Shown in pieces: positions 23,811 to 32,599 of a stretch of 59,770 nucleotides of DNA. The DNA is from an uncultured Acidimicrobiia bacterium (GTDB lineage Bacteria > Actinomycetota > Acidimicrobiia > Acidimicrobiales > CAIXPF01): assembly GCA_903921205.1 (NCBI GenBank), contig CAIXPF010000204.1:1-59770 (forward strand), in the 5' to 3' direction. The notes under the pieces were generated by a model. That model had not been told where the DNA came from, ran no database searches, and worked only from the letters and a program-made list of their open reading frames with translations. The position numbers were made by a program, and so were the translations under genes. Each line of letters opens with the position of its first letter. The stretch's first letter is position 1.

Positions 23811-25073
23811 TCAGCGGATGGCGTTGGCGGGGAGGTCCTTGAACGGGGTCTCGCGCGGGTGGCCGGGCTCTTTCGGCAGGCCGAGGCCCCGTTCGCCGAT
23901 GATGTTGCGCTGCACCTGGTCGGTTCCGCCGTAGATGCCGGGGGCGGGGGAGAACACCACCAGTTCCTGGAACCAGCCCTCGGTCATCGCCTCGTCGCCC
24001 CACAGCTGGGCGTCGGGTCCGAGGATGCGGCAGCCGAGTTCACGGCCGCACTGCACCGCCTCGGTCATGGCGATCTTGGCCAGTGGGCCCTCCACCCCGG
24101 TGCGGCCGCCTGCGCCGCCGCGTGCCCGTTTGGCGCTCCAGGTGATGACCTGCACCCGGGTGTACAGCTCGGCGTAGAGCTGTCGTACCAGCGGGTCGCC
24201 GAGGACGCCGCGTTCGGTGGCCATGGCGACGAACCGCTTGAGGGTGCCGGGGGAGATGTGCCCCTGACCCATCTGCGGCCGGGCGCCGTGGAGGAACTCG
24301 TGGCAGGGCCGGTCGAGGTGGCCGGCCACCGCACCGGTGAGCGCCCGGCCGAACCCGCCCGACGCCTCGCCGATACCGGCCCGTTCGTGGTTGAGGGTGG
24401 TGTTGGCAACCGCCCAACCCGCACCGAGATCGCCGAGACGCAGGCTGTCGTGGACCCGGGCGCCGTCGAGGAAGACCTCGTTGAACACCGCATGGCCGGT
24501 CATCTCGCGCAGTGGCCGGACCTCGATGCCCGGCTGGAGCATGGGGATCAGGAAGTAGCTGATGCCCTGGTGCTTGGGCTGGTCGGGGTCCGTGCGGGCG
24601 ATGAGGATGCCGTACTCGGCGTGCTGACCGGTGGAGGTCCACACCTTCTGGCCGGTCACCACCCACTCGTCGCCGTCGCGCACGGCCCGGGTCTGCAACC
24701 CGGCGAGGTCGGACCCGGCGCCCGGCTCGGAGAACAGCTGGCACCAGCTCTCGGCGCCTTCGAGGGCGGGCCGGACGAACCGCTCGATCTGCTCGGGCGT
24801 GCCGTGCGACAGGATCGTCGGCATGGCCAGGAACGTGCCGACCCCGGCAGGCGGGCCCATGGCACCCTTCGCCCGTAGCGCCGCCGACACGCCGTTGGCC
24901 TGTTCGCGGGTGTAGCCCCGGCCGAACGGCGCGGCCAGCATCGGGTAGCTGAGCCCGGCATCGGCGAGGAGCTTCCACCACCGCTGGACGGTCAGGTCGG
25001 GGTCCCAGTTGGCGTCGAGCCACGCCTCGACCTGGTCCTGCACGGTCTGGGCGGTCAGCTCGCTCGTGCTCAT
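23811..25073 (-). CDS. Acyl-CoA dehydrogenase
   Basis: A 420-residue acyl-CoA dehydrogenase with the family signatures LFSEPGAGSDLAGLQTRA (FAD and substrate loop), WVVTGQKVWTSTGQHAEYG, and a C-terminal signature in GTDQVQRNIIGERGLGLP. The loop ILGPDAQLWG and the acidic residue near PAPGIYGGTDQ occupy the catalytic-base neighbourhood. The long N-terminal segment with DANWDPDLTVQRWWKLLADA is typical of the actinobacterial FadE subgroup acting on steroid or branched acyl-CoAs. The likely promoter lies in the 75-bp gap upstream (TAGGGT on the minus strand). Confidence 0.9.
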   Translation of the reverse strand: MSTSELTAQTVQDQVEAWLDANWDPDLTVQRWWKLLADAGLSYPMLAAPFGRGYTREQANGVSAALRAKGAMGPPAGVGTFLAMPTILSHGTPEQIERFVRPALEGAESWCQLFSEPGAGSDLAGLQTRAVRDGDEWVVTGQKVWTSTGQHAEYGILIARTDPDQPKHQGISYFLIPMLQPGIEVRPLREMTGHAVFNEVFLDGARVHDSLRLGDLGAGWAVANTTLNHERAGIGEASGGFGRALTGAVAGHLDRPCHEFLHGARPQMGQGHISPGTLKRFVAMATERGVLGDPLVRQLYAELYTRVQVITWSAKRARGGAGGRTGVEGPLAKIAMTEAVQCGRELGCRILGPDAQLWGDEAMTEGWFQELVVFSPAPGIYGGTDQVQRNIIGERGLGLPKEPGHPRETPFKDLPANAIR

Positions 25074-25122
25074 CGGTCACACCCCTGGGAAGTCCGGCCC
25101 GCCCTCGACAGGCTCTGCGACC

Positions 25123-25128
25123 ACCCTA
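25123..25128 (-). promoter_or_regulatory. -10-like TAGGGT for the acyl-CoA dehydrogenase
   Basis: On the minus strand TAGGGT lies about 50 nt before the ATG at 25073, in the gap after the DUF4012 gene. It suggests the dehydrogenase is not simply read through from that gene. Confidence 0.35.
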
Positions 25129-25148
25129 GACAAGGTGCGACGGGCCGC

Positions 25149-27419
25149 TCAGACCCGGGCGACGTCGTAGGACTGGGGGATGGCCATCGGCTGGCGGTGC
25201 ACGACGATGTCGGTGCCGGCCGGGTCGAGGCCGCCGGCGAACCGCACGGTCACCACCCGCGTGGTGCCGGGGTCGACATCCACCCAGATCTCCGAGGTGT
25301 GCCAGCCGAAGGTGGTCGTGCTGCCGACCGAGGCGTACATCCCGTCGATGGTCACCGGGCGGTCGTCGAGCTCGATGGCGGTGGGCCGAAGCGCGCTGTA
25401 GGCCGACACCATCATCCGGTTGGTGCCGCGTGGTAGGCCGACCGCATTGCCCACGGCGTAGTCGGGTTTGCCGGTGGGGTCGACGGTGTTGGTCAGGGTG
25501 ATCACGGCGGTGGCGGTCGCGGCGCCGGTGGCCGGGTCGACGCTGCTGCGGTAGTCGGTGCGGACCTGCAGGTAGGCGTCGAGCTTGTTGGCGCCGCCGT
25601 TGTCGATGGTGACGGCGATGCCGTCGCGGCCCTCCAGCGCCGGGAAGTTGCCGCCGACCCCTGCCTGCACGAACAGGCGCTCCTCGTCGGGATGGGTGCT
25701 CCACACCATGATCCGACCGTCCGCGGCGAGCGGTCCGAACGCCTCGAGCAGCCGGGTGGGCTCCTGCAGCCCGCCGTCGAGCAGGCGTCCGACGGTGGTG
25801 AGTGCCAGGTACTCGAGGCCGTCGATGCGGTCGGTGGTGCTGCCGTCGTAGTACTTGTATTGGTCCTTCTCGATGAAGCGGACCACGTTGTCGGCGGTGA
25901 CCACCTGGGCGATCCCGGGCACCTCGACCGGGCCGGTCGAGCGCATCAGCGCCGAGAGCGCCTCGGGGAGCACGGCGATGACCCCGTCGATCGCGCCGCC
26001 ACCGCTCTGCGGATAGAGCTGGGCCATGACCTCGCCGACGGTGGGCAGGTCGGGCGGCATGCTGATGTTGCTCCACGGCATCAGGTCGGTGGTGCCGTCC
26101 TCCTGCACGAACCCGAAACGGCCCCATCGCTCGATGAAGTCCTCCGGCCCGGTGACGACCCGGCCGCCGGGGTCGGCGCCGCCGCGGTTGAGATCGACGC
26201 TGCGACCGAAGTCGGCGAGCGCGAGCTGGCCGTCGGTGATGGTCAGCTCGGCGAAGTTGCCCATGTGGCCGCCGAGGCCGCGGGCCTCGCCGGGGTGCAG
26301 GAAGGCGATCAGGTAGCGGCGCGTCCCGTTGCGGCCGAGCAGGTCGGGGGCGAGGTCGACGGCGGTGCGGGCCCTGGCGAGCGCAGGCCGGCGTTCGGCG
26401 AGCATGCCGCCGAAGGTGTCGAGGCGCTCGGCGAGCGGCGGTGCCAGCCATACCGACCCGTGCTCGTCGATGGTGCGGGCGAGCCCGGCGAGGGCGGTGT
26501 CGATCTCGCCGAGGGGTGCGCCCATGCCGCTGATCGTGTCGATGTCGACCGCCCCGTCGTTCAGGGCGAGCTGCGCCGGGTCGAGCCGGGTCAGGGCGTC
26601 GGCGGACTGCTCGAGCGCGGTGGCGGCTGCCGCCGTCAGGGCGGTGGCCGCAGCCCGGTGCTGGGCGGCGACCGGCACGAATGCGGCAGGCCGGGCCCAC
26701 CAGACCGAGAGGTCGCGGCCGGCTTCGTCGAGGGCATGGCCGGCATCGGCGAACGCGGTCGCGGCGCCGGGCAGGTCGCCCGCTCCGAGCGCCCGTACCC
26801 CGAGGCGGGCCTCGCGGTTGCCGGCGCGCAGCGGGCCCGATGCCGACCAGGCGGCGACGGCCAGGCCGGCGACCGCGACGAGGGCCGCGGCGGCGAGGAC
26901 CCCCAACACCTGACGGCTGCGTCGCCGCAACGGTGCGGGCCAGCGGGCGGAGCCGAGCAGATAGAGCGCGCCGAGCAGGCCGAGCGACACCACTGCGGTG
27001 AAGCCGGGGAACACGGCTGCTTCGAGCCGGCCGAGCACGCCGATCGCTGCGATCGATGCGACCGCACCGGTCCAGTCGCGATGGCGGGTGGTGAAGCTCC
27101 CGGCCGCGGCGGCGGTGGCGCCGGCGAGGCCCACCAGCGCCCAACCCCAACCGGGGGCGAGCGTTGCGGCCACGACACACACCCCGGCCGGCGCCCACCA
27201 GGGGGCGGCGGTGGCCGCCACGGTGACGAGCGCCGCAGCCACGAAGACCACGAGCGGGTCGAGCAGGCCCGTCCCGGTGGGGTGCAGATCGGCCAGGGCC
27301 GCGACGAGCCCGCCGACGAAGGATGCGCCGACGGCCACCACGGGGCGCATCGGTCGGGGTTCCGGCCCTTCGGACCGGGACGATCGACCCATGGCGTTGT
27401 CGGCTGACGAAGTGCTCAC
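25149..27419 (-). CDS. DUF4012-family membrane protein
   Basis: A 756-residue protein. The N-terminal third has several hydrophobic segments (VVAVGASFVGGLVAALADL, VVFVAAALVTVAATAAPWW, VLGVLAAAALVAVAGLAVAA) with a basic cytosolic loop (RRRSRQ). The rest is a large extracytoplasmic domain with features of DUF4012 proteins: RNGTRRYLIAFLHPGEARG, LGGHMGNFAELTITDGQL, and NGGANKLDAYLQVRTDYRSS near the end. DUF4012 proteins are often found near polysaccharide or cell-wall genes and their role is not established. A GTG at 27419 and an ATG at 27392 are both possible starts. It is divergent from the LPXTG gene across 244 bp of probable promoter DNA. Confidence 0.8.
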   Translation of the reverse strand: MSTSSADNAMGRSSRSEGPEPRPMRPVVAVGASFVGGLVAALADLHPTGTGLLDPLVVFVAAALVTVAATAAPWWAPAGVCVVAATLAPGWGWALVGLAGATAAAAGSFTTRHRDWTGAVASIAAIGVLGRLEAAVFPGFTAVVSLGLLGALYLLGSARWPAPLRRRSRQVLGVLAAAALVAVAGLAVAAWSASGPLRAGNREARLGVRALGAGDLPGAATAFADAGHALDEAGRDLSVWWARPAAFVPVAAQHRAAATALTAAAATALEQSADALTRLDPAQLALNDGAVDIDTISGMGAPLGEIDTALAGLARTIDEHGSVWLAPPLAERLDTFGGMLAERRPALARARTAVDLAPDLLGRNGTRRYLIAFLHPGEARGLGGHMGNFAELTITDGQLALADFGRSVDLNRGGADPGGRVVTGPEDFIERWGRFGFVQEDGTTDLMPWSNISMPPDLPTVGEVMAQLYPQSGGGAIDGVIAVLPEALSALMRSTGPVEVPGIAQVVTADNVVRFIEKDQYKYYDGSTTDRIDGLEYLALTTVGRLLDGGLQEPTRLLEAFGPLAADGRIMVWSTHPDEERLFVQAGVGGNFPALEGRDGIAVTIDNGGANKLDAYLQVRTDYRSSVDPATGAATATAVITLTNTVDPTGKPDYAVGNAVGLPRGTNRMMVSAYSALRPTAIELDDRPVTIDGMYASVGSTTTFGWHTSEIWVDVDPGTTRVVTVRFAGGLDPAGTDIVVHRQPMAIPQSYDVARV

Positions 27420-27663
27420 CGCCGCAAAACGCTATCGGCCGATCCCCTGCCCGCAGCATCGGGTCCGTCGACCCGGCGCGTTTCCCTCACCCTGGGTACG
27501 GCCCCGGTGGGAATCAACCAAAACGGGCGAACCCGTCCCGGGGACCCCTTCCTTACCCTGAGATCAGGCCCGGATTCCTCGCCAGCGAGGGCCCGGGCCG
27601 ACCGGCAAGACCGTGTCAAGCCGACCGACGCCGACGTCCCGACAGCACAGAGAAGGTTCCACC

Positions 27664-27972
27664 ATGGCCCGTTTCCCCAAGTCGTTCGCAGCTCCGCTCG
27701 CCGGTTGCGTGCTCAGCGCCCTGGCGTTCACCGCCGCCACCGGCCCGCTGGCCGGTGCCGCCTACCCGCCCGCCCCCGGTTCGGGCTCGGGCTCCGGTGG
27801 CGTCGAGGCCGGTGGCCCGGGTGTGGGCCTGCCCCGCACCGACGGCCTGCCCCGCACCGGCTCGAACACCGCCTCCACCGTGCAGCTGGCCTCGGTCCTG
27901 GTGGCCGCAGGCGCCGGTGTGCTCGTGGTGCAGGCGGCCCGCCGCCGCAGCGCCATCAAGACCGAATCCTGA
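27664..27972 (+). CDS. Small LPXTG cell-wall-anchored protein
   Basis: A 102-residue protein with a Sec signal peptide (MARFPKSFAAPLAGCVLSAL then AAAY-type cleavage), a short Gly/Ser/Pro-rich mature segment, the sortase motif LPRTG, a hydrophobic stretch (VQLASVLVAAGAGVLVVQAA) and a basic tail (RRRSAIKTES). A near-duplicate LPRTD sits six residues before the LPRTG. The ATG at 27664 is preceded by GAGAAGG. The exposed part is only about 30 residues, so it may be a surface spacer or be processed to a peptide. A sortase gene is not in the window. Confidence 0.82.
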   Translation: MARFPKSFAAPLAGCVLSALAFTAATGPLAGAAYPPAPGSGSGSGGVEAGGPGVGLPRTDGLPRTGSNTASTVQLASVLVAAGAGVLVVQAARRRSAIKTES

Positions 27973-27976
27973 TCGG

Positions 27977-28013
27977 CAGCGGTGGTCCGACGCCACCGCG
28001 CTGACCACCGCTG
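27977..28013 (+). terminator. Hairpin after the LPXTG gene
   Basis: CAGCGGTGGT (27977-27986) and ACCACCGCTG (28004-28013) form a perfect 10-bp stem with a 17-nt loop, beginning 5 nt after the stop. A second 6-bp hairpin, GGCGAC-GAGCGC-GTCGCC (28019-28036), follows. Confidence 0.5.
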
Positions 28014-28167
28014 AGACTGGCGACGAGCGCGTCGCCCGGCGTTCGGCGTTCGGCCTTTCTACCCGGCGAGTCCGACGGGCAGCAGCTTCGTCCCGGCGAG
28101 AGCCGCCGTGCTTCGGTACGGCGACCTCGATGGGGCGACTGCTCGCCCGGCGGGCTCGCCGTGGCGC

Positions 28168-28194
28168 GTCCGGTGGGTCCGGTGGGTCCGGTGG
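28168..28194. repeat. 9-bp tandem repeat, 3 copies
   Basis: GTCCGGTGG is repeated exactly three times (28168-28194) in the gap before the 3' end of the CoA-transferase gene. It is part of the recurring class of GC-rich intergenic tandem repeats. Confidence 0.75.
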
Positions 28195-28209
28195 GCTCGG
28201 CCGGTCCGG

Positions 28210-29484
28210 TCAGAACAGCCCGGCGGCGCGGCCGGCCTCGGTGAGCCGGTCGCGATGGGCGGGATGGGCGATGGCGATGAGCCGTCGCGCCTTCTGGGCC
28301 ATGGTGGCGTCCTGCAACCAGGCCACACCGTGCTCGGTGACGACCACCTGGGTCTCGTAGCGCCCACCGGTGGTGGCGTTGGGCGACAGGTGCGGCACGA
28401 TGCGCGACACCGAGCCGTTGGACGTGGTCGACTCGAGCACGAGGATGGACAGGGCGTCCTCGGCCAGGCTGCACGCCCGCAGGAAGTCGAGCTGTCCACC
28501 GACCCCGGAGTACTGCATACCGGCGAGCATCTCGGCGTTGCCCTGGCCGAAGAGGTCGACCTGCAAGGTGGCGTTGATGCAGCGCATCCGGTGGTTCCGG
28601 GCGATCTGGCGAGGATCGAGCACGATGGAGGCCGACTCGAGGCGGGCCATCGGATGGCCGGCGAGGGCGTCGAGGGTCTCGGGCAGGGCGATGGTGAACA
28701 ACGTCTCGCCGGGACGGAACGTCTTGCGGGCGTTGGTCACGGCCCCCGTGCCGATCAGCTCGGCGAGGCCCGGGCCGAACACCTCGGTGTGGATGCCGAG
28801 ATCCTGTTTGTGGCCGAAGTGGGCCACCACCGACTCGGGCAGCCCGCCGACACCGGACTGCAGGGTGGCGCCGTCGGGCACGAGGTCGTCGAGATGGCCG
28901 ACGATGGTCTCGAGATGGGGGGAGACGCGCCTGCTGTCGTAGAACGGCGGGTCGGTGTCCTGGGGCAGCGCGACCAGGACGTCGAAATCGTCGACGTGGA
29001 AGGTGGCGCCACGGAGTCGGGGCTGGTCCGGGTCGACGATGCCGATGACCACGGCATCCTCAGGGCGATCGCCCCGCACCAGTTCGTCGTCGTTGGCCAG
29101 GGCCGACCCGGGATGCACGGTGCCGTCCTCGCCGGGTTCGGCGACCAGCACCACCCGCACCCGGGGCCGCCAGCGGCGGATGAAGCCCGGTACGCCGCTG
29201 AAGTGCACCGGGAGCACCTCGACCGGGACGCCGGCCTGGCGTGTCGCCTCGGTCAGGAAGCTGGTGAGCAGCGTCATGCCGGCATTGGCGGCGATGGCCA
29301 CCCCGCCGGTGCGTGGGGCGGCGAGGAACACCTCGACGTCGTGCAGGTCGCCGCGGGCCCCGAGCGCGGTCAGGAACGGTGCCGGTTCGGGCATCCCGCC
29401 CATCACCCGGTCCCCGCTGCGCACCAGGCCGGCGGCCTGCTGCATGGTCAGGGTCTTGGCGGCGTAACGCTCGGTCCATGACAT
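28210..29484 (-). CDS. Acetyl-CoA hydrolase/transferase family protein
   Basis: A 424-residue protein of the acetyl-CoA hydrolase/4-hydroxybutyrate CoA-transferase family. The ATG at 29484 (MSWTERYAAKT) matches the usual start, and the frame upstream is antisense to the next gene. Family blocks are LQSGVGGLPESVVAHFGHK, LGIHTEVFGPGLAELI, CINATLQVDLFGQGNAEM, SGVGGQLDFLRACS and VVVTEHGVAWLQDAT. Such enzymes exchange CoA between acetyl-CoA and a short acid through a glutamyl-CoA intermediate. The acceptor is unknown. Confidence 0.88.
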   Translation of the reverse strand: MSWTERYAAKTLTMQQAAGLVRSGDRVMGGMPEPAPFLTALGARGDLHDVEVFLAAPRTGGVAIAANAGMTLLTSFLTEATRQAGVPVEVLPVHFSGVPGFIRRWRPRVRVVLVAEPGEDGTVHPGSALANDDELVRGDRPEDAVVIGIVDPDQPRLRGATFHVDDFDVLVALPQDTDPPFYDSRRVSPHLETIVGHLDDLVPDGATLQSGVGGLPESVVAHFGHKQDLGIHTEVFGPGLAELIGTGAVTNARKTFRPGETLFTIALPETLDALAGHPMARLESASIVLDPRQIARNHRMRCINATLQVDLFGQGNAEMLAGMQYSGVGGQLDFLRACSLAEDALSILVLESTTSNGSVSRIVPHLSPNATTGGRYETQVVVTEHGVAWLQDATMAQKARRLIAIAHPAHRDRLTEAGRAAGLF

Positions 29485-29544
29485 GGGCCGCACCTTAGGT
29501 CCGGAGGCCTCCGGTGGGTGGCCGGTTGCTACGTTGTCGCCCCT

Positions 29545-30579
29545 ATGGGACTGCCTCTTCGTTTCGGTGTCGTGCACGACTTCCGCTGCCCTCCGGGCTG
29601 CGACATCCCCATGCCGCGGGTGTATGCGGAGACCTTCGAGCAGGTGGAGCTGGCCGAGCAGTGGGGCCTCGAGCTCTGCTGGTTCACCGAGCACCACTTC
29701 CTCGAGGACGGCTATCTGCCGAACTTCGTGCCGGTGGCCGGTGCCGCCGCGGCGCGCACGACCACCATGCGGTTCTCGACCGACATCTGTCTGCTGCCGT
29801 TCCGTCATCCGGTGCGCCTCGCCGAGGATCTCGCGATCCTCGACAACATCTCGAACGGCCGGATGGAGCTCGGGGTGGGCATGGGCTACGCCCTCGGCGA
29901 GTTCGAGGGCTTCGGTATCCCGCGTTCACGCCGGGTGTCGTTGACCGAGGAGTGCATCGAGGTGCTGCGGCGGGCCTGGACCGGTGAGCGGTTCAGCTTC
30001 GCGGGCAAGCGTTGGAACTTCGACGACCTGCGGGTCACCCCCGACCCGGTGCAGCCCGGCGGTCCGCCGTTGTGGATGGGGGCCACCAGCCTCGCCAGTG
30101 CGCTGCGGGCCGCCCGCTTCGACACCCACCTGTTGCCGCAGGGTGCCCGGGCCGACGTGCTCGACCCGTGGCAGTCGGAGCTGCGGGCCACCGACCGTGA
30201 CCCGGGCAACTACCGGGTCGGCATCATCCGCGGGGTGTTCGTGACCGACGACCCGGAGCGGGAGTGGACGCCCGTGGCGGCCGCCGAGCGGTACCGCCGG
30301 GGCGTGTACGGCACCCTGTTGAAGACCGCGAACGATCAGGTGATGGGCGGCCGGCCGCCGAAGGGGGAGCGGCCGAACATCCCGCTGAGCCCGCTGGCAT
30401 GGACGGTGGGCAGCGTGGACCAGGTGGTCGAGGAGCTCAGCGTGTTCATGGCCGAGCACGGCGTCACCGACCTCGTCACCTGGGGCGGCCCTCCCGGGCT
30501 CGCCCCGTCGGTGATGAACGCGTCGCTGGAACGTTTCGCCAAGGAAGTGGTGCCCCGCCTGCGGGCCAACCTGGCCTGA
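29545..30579 (+). CDS. LLM-class flavin/F420-dependent oxidoreductase
   Basis: A 344-residue luciferase-like protein with FTEHHFLEDGYLPNFVPVAG (the bacterial luciferase alpha-like EHHF site), FSTDICLLPFRHPVRLAEDL and NGRMELGVGMGYALGEFEGF. The ATG at 29545 is 9 nt after a TACGTT hexamer with no ribosome site, so a leaderless transcript is plausible. The EHHF motif is closer to FMN-dependent alkanal-type monooxygenases than to F420 reductases, but the cofactor is not certain. It is divergent from the CoA-transferase with only 60 bp between starts. Confidence 0.85.
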   Translation: MGLPLRFGVVHDFRCPPGCDIPMPRVYAETFEQVELAEQWGLELCWFTEHHFLEDGYLPNFVPVAGAAAARTTTMRFSTDICLLPFRHPVRLAEDLAILDNISNGRMELGVGMGYALGEFEGFGIPRSRRVSLTEECIEVLRRAWTGERFSFAGKRWNFDDLRVTPDPVQPGGPPLWMGATSLASALRAARFDTHLLPQGARADVLDPWQSELRATDRDPGNYRVGIIRGVFVTDDPEREWTPVAAAERYRRGVYGTLLKTANDQVMGGRPPKGERPNIPLSPLAWTVGSVDQVVEELSVFMAEHGVTDLVTWGGPPGLAPSVMNASLERFAKEVVPRLRANLA

Positions 30580-30593
30580 CGGCGCAGGCCCGA

Positions 30594-30638
30594 TCCCGCC
30601 CGGTGCGTTCCCGCCCGGTGCGTTCCCGCCCGGCGCGT
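30594..30638. repeat. 15-bp tandem repeat, 3 copies, between convergent genes
   Basis: TCCCGCCCGGTGCGT occurs at 30594-30608 and 30609-30623, with a one-base variant at 30624-30638. It lies between the stops of two convergent luciferase-like genes and may contribute to transcription termination. Confidence 0.8.
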
Positions 30639-30661
30639 TCCCGGCCGGCCGGGTCGGGCGT

Positions 30662-31540
30662 TCAGCGGGCGTTCGCGAGGGCGTCGGCCCAGCGACGCAG
30701 GTGGACGTCGAAGTCGCGGGTGGGAATGCCGGGGGCGATGACGAACTCGTCCACCCCGACGTCGCGGGCCTGCGCCGCCTTGACCGCCACCTCGTCGGGG
30801 GTGTCGGTGGCGATGGGCAGGCCCAGCCGCAGGCTCCAGTCGGGGCCCTGGCTGCGGCCGGCCTCCGCCAGGATGGTGCGCATCTTGCCGATGTGCTCCT
30901 CGAGCTCGACGCCGGCCCACCAGCCGTACCAGCCGTCGCCGAGGCGGGCGGCCCGACGCATCGCTGCGGGGGAGTCGCCGCCGACGATGACCGGCACGGT
31001 GCCCGACAGCGGGGCCGGCCGCAGCACGGCGTTCTCGAACTCGACGAACTCGCCGTGGTAGGCGGCCCGGTCGTTGGTCCAGGCCTCGCGGATGGCCTCG
31101 ATGTACTCGTCGGCCCGCTTGCCCCGGCGGGGCCACGGCACGCCGAGCGCCGCGAACTCCTCGTCGGACCAGCCGATGCCGATGCCGAGGTCGAAGCGGC
31201 CACCGGCGATGTGGTCGAGGGTCATGACCTCCTTGGCGGTCAGCAGCGCCGGCCGTTCCGGCAGGATCAGCACGCTGGTGGCGAGGCGCAGCTTGGTGGT
31301 GACCATGGCGGCGACGGCGCACACGAACAGCGGGTCGTACAGGCCGGTGTCGGGGCCCCAGTTGGGCGAGCCGTCCTCGGTGTAGGGGTACTTGGACTCG
31401 TAGGAGGCGAAGAACACCACGTGCTCGGGGGCGTAGAGGGCGTCGAAGCCGACCTCCTCGCAGACCACGGCGAACTCCTTGAGAAAGCCGATGTCCCGTT
31501 TCGGCGACCCGCCGAAGGTGGATGCGATGCCGATTCTCAT
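30662..31540 (-). CDS. LLM-class F420-dependent oxidoreductase
   Basis: A 292-residue luciferase-like TIM barrel. The start is the ATG at 31540 (MRIGIASTFGGS). Features are YAPEHVVFFASY, LRLATSVLILPERPALLTAK, and GGRFDLGIGIGWSDEEFAAL, the last being typical of the F420-binding subgroup found in actinobacteria. The C-terminus has VPVIVGGDSPAAMRRAARLG. It probably performs a hydride transfer using reduced F420, on an unknown substrate. It converges on the luciferase-like gene at 29545 and diverges from the iron permease. Confidence 0.85.
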   Translation of the reverse strand: MRIGIASTFGGSPKRDIGFLKEFAVVCEEVGFDALYAPEHVVFFASYESKYPYTEDGSPNWGPDTGLYDPLFVCAVAAMVTTKLRLATSVLILPERPALLTAKEVMTLDHIAGGRFDLGIGIGWSDEEFAALGVPWPRRGKRADEYIEAIREAWTNDRAAYHGEFVEFENAVLRPAPLSGTVPVIVGGDSPAAMRRAARLGDGWYGWWAGVELEEHIGKMRTILAEAGRSQGPDWSLRLGLPIATDTPDEVAVKAAQARDVGVDEFVIAPGIPTRDFDVHLRRWADALANAR

Positions 31541-31621
31541 GGTGGGGTCCCTCCCGCTGCTGATGGCCGCACCGTAGCGCCGGGCGAGGTTCGGCGCCGG
31601 GGAAACGGGACCGGCCACGTG

Positions 31622-31660
31622 TTGACACTCCCGTCATTTGTTAGGCATAGTGAACATCGT
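31622..31660 (+). promoter_or_regulatory. Promoter with possible iron-repressor site for the EfeU operon
   Basis: TTGACA (31622-31627) and CATAGT (31646-31651) form a near-consensus promoter with an 18-bp spacer. TTAGGC (31641-31646), a half-site like those bound by DtxR/IdeR-type iron repressors, overlaps the -10, and the arms TGTT and AACA flank it (31639-31656). The stretch is unusually AT-rich for this genome. Confidence 0.5.
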
Positions 31661-31690
31661 TGCTTCAGCAAGCGCTACGGGAGGCTGGCG

Positions 31691-32548
31691 GTGTTCCAGA
31701 CATACCTGATCGGTCTGCGTGAGGGTCTCGAGGCGTCCCTGGTGGTGGGGATCCTCGTCGCCTATCTGGTCAAGACGGGCCGGCGCGAGCACCTCCCGAA
31801 GGTGGCCATCGGGGTCGGCGCCGCAGTGTTGCTCAGCGCCACCATCGGGGCGGTGCTGACGTTCACCTCCCGCGAGATGTCCTTCACCGCTCAGGAGGCC
31901 TTCGGCGGGATCATGTCCTTCATCGCCGTCGCCTTCGTGACGTGGATGATCTTCTGGATGCGGTCCACCTCGCAGCACCTCAAGGGCGAGCTGCAGGCGT
32001 CGGTCGACAATGCCCTGGCCATGGGCCCCTTCGCCCTGGTCGCCGCCTCCTTCGTGGCCGTGGCCCGTGAGGGCATCGAGACCGCCTTGTTCGTGTGGCC
32101 ACTCACCCAGGGAAGCAGCGGCGGCGGTGCCGCCAAGCTGTTCGGGGTGCTGGCGGGCCTGGCCACCTCGGTGGTGCTCGGCTATCTGATCTACCGCCGG
32201 GCCATCGCCTTCGACCTCGGCAAGTTCTTCCGTTACACCGGCATCGGCCTGGTGATCGTGGCGGCCGGGGTCCTCGCCTACGGGGTGCACGACCTGCAGG
32301 AGGCCGGGTGGCTGCCCGGTCTGGCCAACACGGCGTTCGACGTGTCCGGCACCATCCCGCCGGGCAGCTGGTACGGGACCCTGCTCAAGGGCATCTTCAA
32401 CTTCAACCCCCAGCCCACCTGGCTCGAGCTGGTGGCGTGGTGCTCGTACCTGGTGCCGGTGATGTACCTCTTCCTGCGCCCGCAGCGCACCGCCGCCGCC
32501 GACCCGGCTGCGGCGTCGGCCGCCCGGCCTCCGGCCTCGGTGCGCTGA
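31691..32548 (+). CDS. efeU: FTR1/EfeU-family iron permease
   Basis: A 285-residue membrane protein with seven or so hydrophobic segments. The two iron-binding motifs are intact: LREGLEASLV (residues 9-18) and AREGIETALF (about 124-133). The GTG at 31691 places the first REGLE motif in the expected position near the N-terminus. Members import ferrous or ferric iron across the cytoplasmic membrane together with EfeO. The EfeO-like cupredoxin gene follows after 51 bp, and no DyP peroxidase (EfeB) is adjacent. The upstream promoter carries a plausible iron-repressor site. Confidence 0.92.
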   Translation: MFQTYLIGLREGLEASLVVGILVAYLVKTGRREHLPKVAIGVGAAVLLSATIGAVLTFTSREMSFTAQEAFGGIMSFIAVAFVTWMIFWMRSTSQHLKGELQASVDNALAMGPFALVAASFVAVAREGIETALFVWPLTQGSSGGGAAKLFGVLAGLATSVVLGYLIYRRAIAFDLGKFFRYTGIGLVIVAAGVLAYGVHDLQEAGWLPGLANTAFDVSGTIPPGSWYGTLLKGIFNFNPQPTWLELVAWCSYLVPVMYLFLRPQRTAAADPAAASAARPPASVR

Positions 32549-32599
32549 ACCGTTCCCGCCCAGAGCCCATCGTTCCCGATCCGACCAAGGAGTCCCGTC

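Noticed and set aside
30594-30638. CRISPR-like array
   Set aside because: The copies are directly adjacent 15-bp units with no spacers. The same holds for the other tandem repeats, and no cas genes are present.
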